NCBI RefSeq assembly: GCF_900142975.1
Contig: NZ_LT670848.1
Span: 3,720,001-3,784,000, forward strand
Source: Salegentibacter salegens
GTDB taxonomy: Bacteria; Bacteroidota; Bacteroidia; Flavobacteriales; Flavobacteriaceae
Direction: 5' to 3'
DNA length: 64,000 nt
How positions within the stretch are numbered: the stretch's first letter is position 1; the number at the start of each line of letters is the position of its first letter. Positions 1 through 8,822 of the stretch are shown here, in pieces. Position numbers and translations under genes: made by a program. The notes below the pieces were generated by a model. That model made no database searches, was not told where the DNA came from, and saw only the letters and a program-made list of their open reading frames with translations.

Positions 1-1215
1 TTAAAGGAAAAAGCATTAAAACAATTTTTATCAGGAGAATCCCTAACCGGCAAAAACGGCGCTTTTGCTCCAATGCTTAGGGAGTTTATGGAAGAGGCCC
101 TGGAAGCAGAAATGTCTTCGCACCTTTCCGATGAAGAAAAAGGCTCAAAAGCAGGTAATAAGCGTAATGGCAAAGGCAAAAAGACCCTAAAGAGCAGCCA
201 AGGGGACGTCACCATTAACACGCCCCAGGATCGTAACAGTACCTTTGAGCCGGAGATCGTAGCGAAACGCCAGCGTATCCTGGCCGATAATTTAGAAAAG
301 CAGATTATAGGCATGTACGGGATGGGCAATAGCCTGCGGGATATCTCAGCTCATATAGAGGAAATGTATGATTCCAAGATATCCACACACGTTCTAAGTG
401 ATATTACGGACCGGGTGATTCCCAAGGTTAAGGAATGGCAGGATCGCCCCTTGGAGCCGGTATATTGCATCCTATGGCTCGACGCGATGCACTTCAAGGT
501 ACGCGAAGAAGGCAAAGTAAAGCACAAGGCCTTGTATAATATTTTAGGAATAAATAAAGCTGGAAGAAAGGAAGTGCTGGGTATGTATATCTCGGAAAGT
601 GAAGGGGCCAATTTTTGGCTTCAGGTGCTGACCCAATTAAACAACCGTGGCTTAAAAGATATTCTGATTGCCTGTACGGATAATCTTACGGGCTTTAGTG
701 AAGCCATTCATTCTGTTTATCCCAAGACTGATATTCAGCTATGTATTGTCCACCAGATCCGCAATAGTATGAAGTATGTGGCCAGTAAGGATCAAAAAGA
801 TTTTATGAAAGACCTTAAACTGGTGTACAAGGCTGACACCAAAGACCAGGCTGAATCGGCTTTACTGGATCTGGAAGAAAAATGGGGCAAAAGATATCCC
901 ATAGTGATCCGTTCCTGGAATGATAACTGGGACCGATTGAGTGCTTATTTTGAATATACCGCACCCATTAGAAAACTCATATACACCACAAATGCCGTAG
1001 AGGCTTTTCACCGGCAGGTAAGAAAAGTAACCAAGACCAAAGGCGCTTTTACCAATGATATGGCACTATTGAAGCTGGTTTACCTAGCTACCAGAAGAAT
1101 TGAAAAGAAATGGAACGCCCCACTGCAGAACTGGGGTTTGGTAGTTCAACAATTAGCTATTAAATTTGAAGGTCGGCTAGAGTTGGACTTAGCCACCAAT
1201 GAAACGAAAAACTAA
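1..1215 (+). CDS. IS256-family (Mutator-like) transposase, 5' end outside window
   Basis: DDE transposase that moves an IS256-type insertion sequence. The frame is open from base 1, so the true start lies to the left; an internal ATG at 73 is not the likely start. Catalytic-type residues are visible: LDAMHF (first Asp, near 480), CTDNLTGF (second Asp, near 675) and TTNAVEAFHRQ (Glu, near 990), with the family's conserved C-x-V-H-Q block between them (CIVHQIRN). About 404 residues are present, near the family's full length of roughly 400, so only a few N-terminal residues are missing. A perfect palindrome follows the stop and csgG starts about 115 bases later. Confidence 0.93.
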   Translation, partial: LKEKALKQFLSGESLTGKNGAFAPMLREFMEEALEAEMSSHLSDEEKGSKAGNKRNGKGKKTLKSSQGDVTINTPQDRNSTFEPEIVAKRQRILADNLEKQIIGMYGMGNSLRDISAHIEEMYDSKISTHVLSDITDRVIPKVKEWQDRPLEPVYCILWLDAMHFKVREEGKVKHKALYNILGINKAGRKEVLGMYISESEGANFWLQVLTQLNNRGLKDILIACTDNLTGFSEAIHSVYPKTDIQLCIVHQIRNSMKYVASKDQKDFMKDLKLVYKADTKDQAESALLDLEEKWGKRYPIVIRSWNDNWDRLSAYFEYTAPIRKLIYTTNAVEAFHRQVRKVTKTKGAFTNDMALLKLVYLATRRIEKKWNAPLQNWGLVVQQLAIKFEGRLELDLATNETKN

Positions 1216-1219
1216 AATT

Positions 1220-1251
1220 TTCTTCTCCCGGGGGTACCCCCGGGAGAAGAA
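1220..1251. repeat. perfect 32-bp palindrome after the IS256 transposase
   Basis: The 16-base arm TTCTTCTCCCGGGGGT is followed at once by its exact reverse complement. It starts four bases after the transposase stop codon, so it may be part of the element's right end or a hairpin that blocks transcription into the flanking genes. No T-run follows on the + strand, but A-rich sequence on its left gives a T-run on the - strand. Confidence 0.85.
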
Positions 1252-1330
1252 GCAGACAGAGTTGAGCTAACACTCCCACCAATACCGGCGAACAAACCCA
1301 AATTATAGTTCCACAATAAACTTCCTATTT

Positions 1331-2743
1331 ATGAAATTTTTTAAATACTCCATATTAATGGGGATAGTGGCGCTATTTTGGTCCTGCGGATCCTATTTTA
1401 ACCAGCCTGTAGATTATCAGGATGCCAAAATAGGAGAGAGTACCAATGCTACAACCGCCCTTAAAAATCTCCCTTTACCCGAAGAACCGGTGGTAGTAGG
1501 AGTTTATAATTTTAGAGATTTAACCGGCCAGTACAAACCCTCAGAAATGGGAAGTACCTTTAGCACGGCGGTAACCCAGGGAGCGACTTCTATTCTTATT
1601 AAAGCCCTGGAAGATTCAAAATGGTTTACTACAATAGAAAGAGAGAACATAGGAAACCTGTTAAACGAGAGAAACATAATTCGCTCTACCCGCCAGGAAT
1701 ACAGGGCTAATGCTAATACAAATGAGCCACAACTTCCCCCGTTGCTTTACGCAGGAATTATTCTTGAAGGAGGAATTGTTTCTTACGACACCAATATTAT
1801 TACTGGCGGTTTAGGTGCCAGGTATTTTGGCGTTGGCGGTTCTACTCAGTACAGGCAAGATCGGGTTACTATTTATTTAAGAGCTGTTTCTACTTCCAGC
1901 GGAAGAATTTTAAAGAATGTTTATATTTCTAAAACTATACTTTCCCAGGCTATAGATGCCAGTTTGTTTAAATACGTAAGTTTTCAGCGTTTAATGGAGG
2001 CAGAAACCGGATTTACACGAAATGAACCCGTGCAATTAGCAGTTACCGAAGCTATAGAAAAAGGGGTAGAAGCCTTGGTTTTAGAAGGAATTCAGGATAA
2101 TTTATGGACTCCCAGAGAAGATCAGCAACCCCTGGTAAACGAATTAATTGCAAGCTATAATGCTGAAAAGGAAGATGCTTCAATGGAGAGATTATACAAC
2201 CGAAAGTTTATAGATAAAACGGGAAGTTCTATTGGCGTTAATGTAGGAACCTCTATAATGAGCGGGGATTTCTCTAATGCTGAAGCAGGTGGAATGTTAA
2301 GATTAGATTATACCAATAATATTTTCCCATCCCTCTCTGTAAATCTTGCAGCCAACGCTTTTGAGCTTAAAAATCAAGGTGCATTTTCAGAAAAATTTAT
2401 AGGATTGGATGTGAATGGGCAATATAATGTGCTGCCTAACGATACTTTTGGACCATACTTATCTGTCGGTGGCGGGGTTGTTTTTGGTCTCGATAGCGAT
2501 GAGGTTCCAGATGGAATGTCTTCAACTCATTTTAAACTTCAATACGGTCTTGGTCTGGAATATATGCTTACAGATAAGCTGGGCATAAGAGGTTTTGCAG
2601 AGCATAACCTTATGTTTAACGACGAACTGGACCGGTTTATTCACGGTAAAAGAAACGATCATTATTTCAATTTTAGTATTGGTCTTAATTTTCATTTGGG
2701 TAATTCTAAGCGTGATAGAAACAACAACTTAAACAATCAATAA
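1331..2743 (+). CDS. csgG: CsgG-family curli secretion lipoprotein with C-terminal barrel-like domain
   Basis: Predicted outer-membrane secretion channel for curli-type amyloid subunits. The N-terminus is a lipoprotein signal with a lipobox-like WSCG (Cys at residue 19). Residues about 50-270 match CsgG (VGVYNFRDLTGQYKP, then WFTTIERENIGNLLNER). At 470 residues it is far longer than enterobacterial CsgG (about 277). The extra C-terminal 190 residues contain alternating hydrophobic/aromatic strands and end in a strand-like segment (FNFSIGLNFHLG) typical of outer-membrane barrels. Its TAA overlaps the ATG of the next gene by one base, so the two are probably co-translated. csgE and csgF are not visible between the IS256 element and this gene. 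Confidence 0.85.
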   Translation: MKFFKYSILMGIVALFWSCGSYFNQPVDYQDAKIGESTNATTALKNLPLPEEPVVVGVYNFRDLTGQYKPSEMGSTFSTAVTQGATSILIKALEDSKWFTTIERENIGNLLNERNIIRSTRQEYRANANTNEPQLPPLLYAGIILEGGIVSYDTNIITGGLGARYFGVGGSTQYRQDRVTIYLRAVSTSSGRILKNVYISKTILSQAIDASLFKYVSFQRLMEAETGFTRNEPVQLAVTEAIEKGVEALVLEGIQDNLWTPREDQQPLVNELIASYNAEKEDASMERLYNRKFIDKTGSSIGVNVGTSIMSGDFSNAEAGGMLRLDYTNNIFPSLSVNLAANAFELKNQGAFSEKFIGLDVNGQYNVLPNDTFGPYLSVGGGVVFGLDSDEVPDGMSSTHFKLQYGLGLEYMLTDKLGIRGFAEHNLMFNDELDRFIHGKRNDHYFNFSIGLNFHLGNSKRDRNNNLNNQ

Positions 2744-4233
2744 TGAAAAATCTAAAATATATTTTTCCGCTGTTATTTATTTTCATTTCAGTGGGCTGCA
2801 GTGAAGATACGATTGATGCTTTGCAAAGCGGAAGCATAACCGGAACTGTAGTGACCGAGGGTGATTTTGAACCCATCGAAAATGTTCGAATTTCTACCAC
2901 GCCCGCTACTTCTACAGTTTTTACCGATGAAAATGGTGAGTTTATTATTGAGAATGTTCCAGTTGATGAATATTCTGTGCAAGCCAGGAAAGAAGGTTTG
3001 TTAACCCAATTTGAAGGAGCTGAAGTTTTAACAGATGCCGAAGTGAATGTTATTTTTGAAATGCAACCGGCAAATGCTAATAATAGAAAACCTGATGCGC
3101 CAACTTTAATGAGTCCGCAAGACAATGCAGAAGGAGTAGCTACCAGCGTAGATTTTACCTGGCACTCTCAGGATGCAGATAACGATAGCCTTACCTACGA
3201 ACTTGAAATAAGAAACGATAGAAATAATGACGTAATTAGGTACACCGAGCTTAATGATACTGTGCAAACAGTAGAAGGTTTAAATTATGGATATAAATAT
3301 TTCTGGCAGATAAGGGTTTCAGATAGCCTTAACGATCCTGTATTAAGTGAAGTATATTCTTTTAATACGTTAGAGTTTCCTAAAACAAGATTTATGTATG
3401 TGCGGGAGATGAATAATAATAATGTGATTTTTGCTCGCGATTTAAACGGAAATGAATATCAGCTTACTTCTTCTAACCACAATAGTTTTAGACCACGTAA
3501 AAATCATCGTACTGATAAAATTGCATTTCTAAGAACCGTAGGCAATCAAACCCATTTATTTACTATGAATCTAGATGGATCGGCCCAAACTCAAATTACT
3601 TCAAATATTCCTGTAAACGTCTTTAACCTTGAAAAAGTAGATTTTTCCTGGGCTAATAATGGAGCCAGTTTGGTTTATCCAAATTTTGAAAAATTATATA
3701 GGGTAAATGTAACCGGGGGAGGCACAAGCCTAATTTATGAAGAACGCAATGGCAAATTTATAACTGAAGTTGATGTAAGCAACGACAATACCAGAATAGC
3801 CTTATTGGTGAATAATGCTAACGGATATAATGCTGAAATTTACACTATAGATATGTCAGGTAATTTTATGGATTCGGTAATATCAGGACTAGATGGTGCC
3901 CTGGGAGGATTAAATTTATCGGTAGATAATCAAAGATTATTATATACCCGGGATGTATCGGGTTATGAAAGTGATGATTACCGCCAACTTAATTCAAGAA
4001 TGTTTATTTATAATTTCAATAGCAATCAAAGTATTGATATTAGTGAAGATAAACCTGAAGGCACAAACGATCTGGATCCCAGATTTTCCCCCAGTGAGGC
4101 AGAAGTTACATACGTGAATACCTCTAATGATGGAATTTCTGAAATGTTTATAGAACAAACCCTTATTGAGGGCGGAGGAACTGCCAGTCGCCAGGAGTTA
4201 TATTCCAATGCGAAGATGCCAGACTGGGAATAA
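2743..4233 (+). CDS. lipoprotein with carboxypeptidase-regulatory-like domain and TolB-like propeller
   Basis: Secreted lipoprotein (signal with lipobox SVGC, Cys about residue 19). Residues 30-110 form a beta-sandwich of the carboxypeptidase regulatory type (GTVVTEGDFEPIENVRIST, then TDENGEFIIENVP). Residues 118-210 look like a fibronectin-type domain (PDAPTLMSPQDNAEG). Residues 215-490 carry repeated TolB/WD-like blades (RTDKIAFLRT, LFTMNLDGSAQTQIT, AEIYTIDMSG, DPRFSPSEAEVTYV). Coupled to csgG by a one-base stop/start overlap, so it probably serves the curli-type secretion system at the cell surface. The exact role is inferred. Confidence 0.75.
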   Translation: MKNLKYIFPLLFIFISVGCSEDTIDALQSGSITGTVVTEGDFEPIENVRISTTPATSTVFTDENGEFIIENVPVDEYSVQARKEGLLTQFEGAEVLTDAEVNVIFEMQPANANNRKPDAPTLMSPQDNAEGVATSVDFTWHSQDADNDSLTYELEIRNDRNNDVIRYTELNDTVQTVEGLNYGYKYFWQIRVSDSLNDPVLSEVYSFNTLEFPKTRFMYVREMNNNNVIFARDLNGNEYQLTSSNHNSFRPRKNHRTDKIAFLRTVGNQTHLFTMNLDGSAQTQITSNIPVNVFNLEKVDFSWANNGASLVYPNFEKLYRVNVTGGGTSLIYEERNGKFITEVDVSNDNTRIALLVNNANGYNAEIYTIDMSGNFMDSVISGLDGALGGLNLSVDNQRLLYTRDVSGYESDDYRQLNSRMFIYNFNSNQSIDISEDKPEGTNDLDPRFSPSEAEVTYVNTSNDGISEMFIEQTLIEGGGTASRQELYSNAKMPDWE

Positions 4234-4253
4234 AGATTTTCTTTTCGGGGGAA

Positions 4254-4292
4254 AGCGGTAGCGGATTTTTTGCTATCGCTTTTTTTATTTTA
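4254..4292 (+). terminator. rho-independent terminator after the csgG operon
   Basis: Arms AGCGGTAGC and GCTATCGCT (one G-T pair) flank a short T-rich loop and are followed by a run of T residues. It lies 20 bases after the stop codon at 4233. Confidence 0.85.
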
Positions 4293-4321
4293 TAATACTT
4301 CAGTGACTAATCTAATCTGTT

Positions 4322-4329
4322 TATCTTTG
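4322..4329 (+). promoter_or_regulatory. possible Bacteroidota -7 box for purM
   Basis: TATCTTTG fits TAnnTTTG and sits 19 bases before the purM ATG. No clear TTTG -33 box was found at the expected spacing. Confidence 0.3.
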
Positions 4330-4348
4330 AGGCTTCAATAATATAATT

Positions 4349-5527
4349 ATGAGTCAGGAAGTTAGTAAGAGATATGCTCAGCGCGGAGTTTCAGCTGGAA
4401 AAGAAGATGTGCACAATGCCATTAAAAATGTAGATAAGGGTTTATTTCCCAAAGCATTTTGTAAAATTGTGCCAGATTATCTTACCGGGAGCAACGAGCA
4501 TTGCTTAATTATGCACGCCGATGGCGCAGGTACAAAATCTTCGCTTGCTTATATGTACTGGAAAGAAACCGGAGATCTTTCGGTTTGGAAAGGAATAGCA
4601 CAAGATGCTTTGATAATGAATATAGACGACCTGCTTTGTGTAGGCGCTATAGATAATATTATGCTTTCTTCAACCATCGGCCGGAACAAAAATAAAATTC
4701 CTGGAGATGTGATTTCGGCTATAATCAATGGAACTGAAGAGTTGATTGCTGAATTAAAAGAATTTGCTGTCGAAATTCATTCTACCGGTGGCGAAACCGC
4801 CGATGTCGGAGACCTGGTTAGAACTATTATTGTAGATTCTACCGTAACGGCCAGGATGCAAAAGTCTGAAGTAATCGATAATGCCAATATTAAACCGGGA
4901 AATGTGATCGTTGGTTTATCTTCTTCCGGGCAGGCTTCTTACGAAAAGGAATATAACGGCGGAATGGGTAGTAACGGACTTACTTCTGCACGCCACGATG
5001 TTTTCTCAAAAATTTTAGCCGAAAAATATCCTGAAAGTTTTGATAACGATATTCCTGAAAACTTGATCTATTCAGGAACAAAATCATTAACCGATAAGGT
5101 GGAAAATTCATCTTTAGATGCCGGGAAATTAGTGCTTTCTCCAACCCGAACTTATGCACCAATTATTAAGAAATTACTTTCTAAATTCAGCAATAAAGAA
5201 ATTAACGGGATGGTGCACTGCAGCGGAGGTGCCCAAACCAAAATTCTTCACTTTATAGATAACTTGCATATTGTTAAAGACAATATGTTTGAAGTGCCAC
5301 CACTTTTCAAACTTATTCAACAGGAAAGTAAAACCGACTGGAAAGAAATGTACCAGGTTTTTAATATGGGCCATCGTATGGAACTCTATGTAAATCCTGA
5401 GATTGCCGATGAGATTATCGCTATTTCCCAATCTTTTAATGTAGATGCGCAAATTGTGGGTAGGGTAGAAGCTTCAGAAGAAAAGAAACTCACTATAAAA
5501 AGTGAATTCGGGGAATTTCAGTATTAA
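4349..5527 (+). CDS. purM: phosphoribosylformylglycinamidine cyclo-ligase (AIR synthase)
   Basis: Catalyses ATP-dependent ring closure of FGAM to 5-aminoimidazole ribonucleotide, step five of purine synthesis, in the cytosol. The N-terminus SKRYAQRGVSAGKEDV is the family start. The metal/ATP site motif HADGAGTKSSLA (about residues 52-63) and HSTGGETADVGDLVRT (about 144-159) are present. Length 392 residues matches the longer Bacteroidota PurM group rather than the 345-residue E. coli enzyme. Stands alone between a terminator and a 204-base spacer. Confidence 0.93.
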   Translation: MSQEVSKRYAQRGVSAGKEDVHNAIKNVDKGLFPKAFCKIVPDYLTGSNEHCLIMHADGAGTKSSLAYMYWKETGDLSVWKGIAQDALIMNIDDLLCVGAIDNIMLSSTIGRNKNKIPGDVISAIINGTEELIAELKEFAVEIHSTGGETADVGDLVRTIIVDSTVTARMQKSEVIDNANIKPGNVIVGLSSSGQASYEKEYNGGMGSNGLTSARHDVFSKILAEKYPESFDNDIPENLIYSGTKSLTDKVENSSLDAGKLVLSPTRTYAPIIKKLLSKFSNKEINGMVHCSGGAQTKILHFIDNLHIVKDNMFEVPPLFKLIQQESKTDWKEMYQVFNMGHRMELYVNPEIADEIIAISQSFNVDAQIVGRVEASEEKKLTIKSEFGEFQY

Positions 5528-5731
5528 CTTCTGTGTATAAGTTTTGTCTTTTCGAGCTATAAATCCAAACAGGCTTAGCTTACTTTTTGTAAAGCGGAAA
5601 TTATAATCTGTCTTTTTTTAATTTATACTTATTTTCGGGAGTAGTTGGGGCTAAAAACCGGATTATTTAGATGTTTTTCAAATATTTTGAAAAAAATATT
5701 TGTTCTTCTTTAAACTTTAAAATATATCCAC

Positions 5732-6454
5732 TTGGCGAATACACGGAAGCTCTATAGCTCTAAATTTATTATACTTTCTACAGTTTTCTGGGTTATAATT
5801 AATTTACTCTCTATCTATTTTTTAAGTGAAGAAAATAGCAGGTGGTCTAGAGTTGCTAGTTCACTATACTTTATAATATGGAGTTTTTCCTATGGAGTTT
5901 TTAAGTCTAAAATACACTATGTTTTAATCGCTTATTTAATTTGCGACATCTCGCTAGTTTATTATGAAAATCAGATTTTTAATTTTATTACTTTCATCTC
6001 CAGGTCGCTGATTTTCTCTCTATTAATTTTAATTGTCCTTCCCAAAGTCCGATCCGTAAAATTTAGTTTTTTTGAATTGATTTTGGGAATTGCCGTGGTA
6101 GGTATCAATATTTATTTATTGTTTGAATTGTTAGCTATGGTGCCTGAAGGTTTTTTATACAATTATTTTTATCCGGCATATTTAGCCTTCACTGTGTTGA
6201 CCATATTATTAGTTGGGGTTGCATTCACTTATAATAGTATATTTAGCAGTAAAAAAAGTTTTTATTTTTTACTGGCAGCACTTTTTATGGCCCTTTCTGA
6301 TTTCAATTTCTTTATCGCATACTATCTGGATGTGCCGGTGTTTTATTACCCCGATAGACTTTTTCATATTTTTGCTTTAGGTTTACTTCTTCTTTTTTGG
6401 TTAAAGCCTTTAGAAGATTCTAACCACAATATTTTAGAGCAAAGAGAGGTTTAA
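5732..6454 (+). CDS. YhhN-like integral membrane protein (possible lysoplasmalogenase)
   Basis: 240 residues with about eight hydrophobic segments. The C-terminal part (LFMALSDFNFFIAYYLD, later FHIFALGLLLL) resembles the conserved end of YhhN/TMEM86 lysoplasmalogenases, which cleave the vinyl ether bond of lysoplasmalogens in the membrane. The start is TTG; the first in-frame ATG comes about 130 residues later and would remove half of the protein. A/T-rich sequence without a clear terminator separates it from the convergent ABC gene. The assignment rests on topology and one motif region, so it is only moderately sure. Confidence 0.55.
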   Translation: MANTRKLYSSKFIILSTVFWVIINLLSIYFLSEENSRWSRVASSLYFIIWSFSYGVFKSKIHYVLIAYLICDISLVYYENQIFNFITFISRSLIFSLLILIVLPKVRSVKFSFFELILGIAVVGINIYLLFELLAMVPEGFLYNYFYPAYLAFTVLTILLVGVAFTYNSIFSSKKSFYFLLAALFMALSDFNFFIAYYLDVPVFYYPDRLFHIFALGLLLLFWLKPLEDSNHNILEQREV

Positions 6455-6488
6455 TCTTTACACAAAAATTTTTATAATAATTAAAATT

Positions 6489-7154
6489 CTAATTATAAAG
6501 CGTTCCTGCTTTAAGGTAATTGTAATCTTCCAACTCACTGGTTTTGTTAATCAATTTGGTGCTGCCATTTTTTAGCAGGTAAAGCTCGTCGCTGGTAGCC
6601 AAAATATGCCGGTACATATGGTCGGTAAGAATTATGGCTTTTTCTTTCTGTAATTCCTGAGTTAAGGTTTTAATTTTTTCAACATAAAGTGGGGAAAGAT
6701 GCGAAAATGGTTCGTCTAAAAGAATAAGTTTAGCCTTACTTTTTAGGCAAATATAAATTTCTACCACGCGCTGCTGCCCACCTGAAAGATCTCGCATTCT
6801 GGCTTTTGTGTAAGTTTTAAATTCAGGGAAGTCATTTAAAAATTCCTTTAGATCTACCTTAAAAAGTTGAAAGCAGGTTTCAATTTTCATTTTTGGTGGA
6901 ATAAAATTTTGTTGCGGTAAATATGTCACCATTCCGTATTTAAAAAGTGGCTTTAGATAAGGTTTTTTATCAATTCTAACCAATTTGTGCCTTGGTTGTA
7001 AGCTTCCGAAGAAAATATTGAGTAAACTACTTTTACCACAACCATTAGCGCCGAGTATTCCGGTTATTTTTCCCGTTTCCGCTTTTAAGTAGACCCCGTT
7101 TAGGATTTGCTTTTCGGCAAAATAAAGTTCAACATTATCAATTTCAAAAATCAT
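6489..7154 (-). CDS. ABC transporter ATP-binding protein
   Basis: 221-residue stand-alone nucleotide-binding subunit. Walker A GANGCGKSS (about residues 34-42), signature LSGGQQRVVEIY (about 123), Walker B LILLDEPFSHLSP (about 142-154) and the switch His in ILTDHMYRH (about 178) are all present, so it should hydrolyse ATP. Its ATG overlaps the TGA of the upstream 95-residue membrane protein (ATGA), which suggests translational coupling. No conventional permease is adjacent, so substrate and direction of transport cannot be inferred. Confidence 0.85.
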   Translation of the reverse strand: MIFEIDNVELYFAEKQILNGVYLKAETGKITGILGANGCGKSSLLNIFFGSLQPRHKLVRIDKKPYLKPLFKYGMVTYLPQQNFIPPKMKIETCFQLFKVDLKEFLNDFPEFKTYTKARMRDLSGGQQRVVEIYICLKSKAKLILLDEPFSHLSPLYVEKIKTLTQELQKEKAIILTDHMYRHILATSDELYLLKNGSTKLINKTSELEDYNYLKAGTLYN

Positions 7155-7438
7155 ATTATCAGAGAATAAATTCCGGCAGAAAGTATGATGAAAATAAAAT
7201 CTATAAGTAAGCTGAATATAAACAGTTTTATACTGTTAAGGGAAAGGTTTTGGTAAAAGTAAAGCTGGTGTTTATAAGAAGTTTTATACAAATAGAATAT
7301 CAGCACACTAATAAAAAGTTTGAATATCACGATAAATATTACCGGGTTTCCGAAAAACAAGAAGAAGAAATTCAATAAAATTGATCCCAAAATAAATTGC
7401 CGGTAAAAATATAAGATCGCCCTGGTTTTACTTATCAT
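7151..7438 (-). CDS. small hydrophobic membrane protein coupled to an ABC ATPase
   Basis: 95 residues, almost wholly hydrophobic, with about three predicted membrane spans (residues 12-30, 31-50, 70-94) and a short basic/aromatic connector (YKTSYKHQLYFYQN). I do not recognise the family. The ATGA overlap with the ABC ATPase makes a joint function likely; the protein is far smaller than a usual ABC permease. It could be a minimal membrane partner or an accessory subunit. Confidence 0.6.
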   Translation of the reverse strand: MISKTRAILYFYRQFILGSILLNFFFLFFGNPVIFIVIFKLFISVLIFYLYKTSYKHQLYFYQNLSLNSIKLFIFSLLIDFIFIILSAGIYSLII

Positions 7439-7503
7439 TTACTTCTCTTGGAGATTTCAATTTACAATTCTTTTTTCAATCTTATAAATCAATCAATTTA
7501 TCG

Positions 7504-7511
7504 TAAATTTG
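7504..7511 (+). promoter_or_regulatory. possible -7 box of prfA promoter
   Basis: TAAATTTG fits TAnnTTTG and lies 25 bases before the prfA ATG. The -33 region is T-rich but has no exact TTTG. Confidence 0.33.
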
Positions 7512-7536
7512 TTTTCCTAAAAATCAGAGTGATTAT

Positions 7537-8613
7537 ATGATCGAGAAGCTTAATATAGTAAAGCAGCGTTTTGATGAGGTGAATGATTTAATTATTCAAC
7601 CCGATGTGATTTCAGATCAAAAACGATATATAGAATTAAATAAAGAATATAAAGATCTTAGGGCTTTAATGGATGAGCGCGAAAAATATTTGGAGCTCAC
7701 CAATAATATTGAAGAGGCAAAGGAAATTATTGCCGATGGCAGTGATGCAGAAATGACCGAAATGGCCAAAATGCAGTTGGATGAAGCCGAAAAGGAAGTT
7801 CCGAAGCTGGAAGAAAAGATCAGGATGATGCTGGTGCCTAAAGATCCAGACGATGCCAAGAATGTTGTTATAGAAATTAGAGCCGGTACCGGTGGTGATG
7901 AGGCCAGTATTTTTGCGGGCGATCTTTATAGAATGTACACCAAATATGTAGAAAGCAAAGGCTGGAAGCATAATATTGTAGATTATAGCGAAGGAACAAG
8001 CGGCGGATTCAAAGAGATGATTTTTGAAGTTTCCGGGGAAGATGTTTATGGTACAATGAAGTTTGAGGCCGGGGTTCATCGTGTACAACGTGTACCACAA
8101 ACCGAAACTCAGGGCCGTGTACATACCTCGGCCGCTACCGTAATGGTGCTACCCGAAGCTGAAGAATTTGATGTGGAGATAGATCCAAAAGAAGTAAGAA
8201 TAGATTATTTCTGTTCTTCCGGTCCCGGTGGGCAATCGGTGAACACCACCTATTCTGCCGTGCGTTTAACTCACGAACCAACAGGTTTGGTGGCACAGTG
8301 CCAGGATCAAAAATCGCAGCATAAGAACAAAGAGAAAGCTTTTAGAGTATTACGCTCGCGTTTATATGAAATGGAACTTGCTAAAAAGCAGGAAGCCGAT
8401 GCTGCTAAAAGAAACTCTATGGTTTCCAGTGGTGACCGTAGTGCGAAAATTAGAACCTATAATTATTCCCAGGGAAGGGTTACAGACCACCGTATAAACC
8501 TAACTCTTTATGATCTTTCAAATATCATTAATGGGGATATTCAAAAAATACTTGACGAATTGCGATTTGTAGAAAATACAGAGAAGCTTAAAGAAAATTC
8601 AGATATATTTTAA
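7537..8613 (+). CDS. prfA: peptide chain release factor 1
   Basis: Reads UAA and UAG in the ribosomal A site and triggers peptide release. The catalytic GGQ is at residues 231-233 ([12 protein letters not shown]) and the stop-codon recognition tripeptide is PQT at residues 187-189 ([10 protein letters not shown]), the PxT form of RF1 rather than the SPF form of RF2. The N-terminal helical domain spans residues 1-100. Length 358 residues is normal. No overlapping partner such as prmC is adjacent; pyrF follows after a repeat and a terminator. Confidence 0.96.
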   Translation: MIEKLNIVKQRFDEVNDLIIQPDVISDQKRYIELNKEYKDLRALMDEREKYLELTNNIEEAKEIIADGSDAEMTEMAKMQLDEAEKEVPKLEEKIRMMLVPKDPDDAKNVVIEIRAGTGGDEASIFAGDLYRMYTKYVESKGWKHNIVDYSEGTSGGFKEMIFEVSGEDVYGTMKFEAGVHRVQRVPQTETQGRVHTSAATVMVLPEAEEFDVEIDPKEVRIDYFCSSGPGGQSVNTTYSAVRLTHEPTGLVAQCQDQKSQHKNKEKAFRVLRSRLYEMELAKKQEADAAKRNSMVSSGDRSAKIRTYNYSQGRVTDHRINLTLYDLSNIINGDIQKILDELRFVENTEKLKENSDIF

Positions 8614-8635
8614 CAATTTCGGAGGTGACTATTAT

Positions 8636-8713
8636 CGTCAAGCTGACTTGTTTTAGCTTCTAACTTGTTTGAGATATTAACTAACTAGATTCCGAAATGA
8701 ATTCAGAATTACG
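8636..8713. repeat. degenerate REP-like inverted repeat
   Basis: The left half (CGTCAAGCTGACTTG) and the right end (GAATTCAGAATTACG) are imperfect inverted copies. The sequence aligns with the better-preserved element at 52018-52086. It lies in the prfA-pyrF spacer. Confidence 0.6.
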
Positions 8714-8760
8714 ATTTTAATAAATTTTCAATAACCTCGAGTTTTATTTTAAGAATTACT

Positions 8761-8786
8761 TTCCGCGAAAGCGGAATTTTCTTTTT
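8761..8786 (+). terminator. terminator between prfA and pyrF
   Basis: TTCCGC, loop GAAA, GCGGAA, followed by TTTTCTTTTT. It is 147 bases after the prfA stop and 36 bases before pyrF. Confidence 0.75.
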
Positions 8787-8822
8787 ATATTTTAAACCAT
8801 ATTAATTACAAAAAACTAACCT

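Noticed and set aside
7666..8124. 152-codon antisense frame inside prfA
   Set aside because: Lies wholly within the conserved release-factor gene and has no family features.
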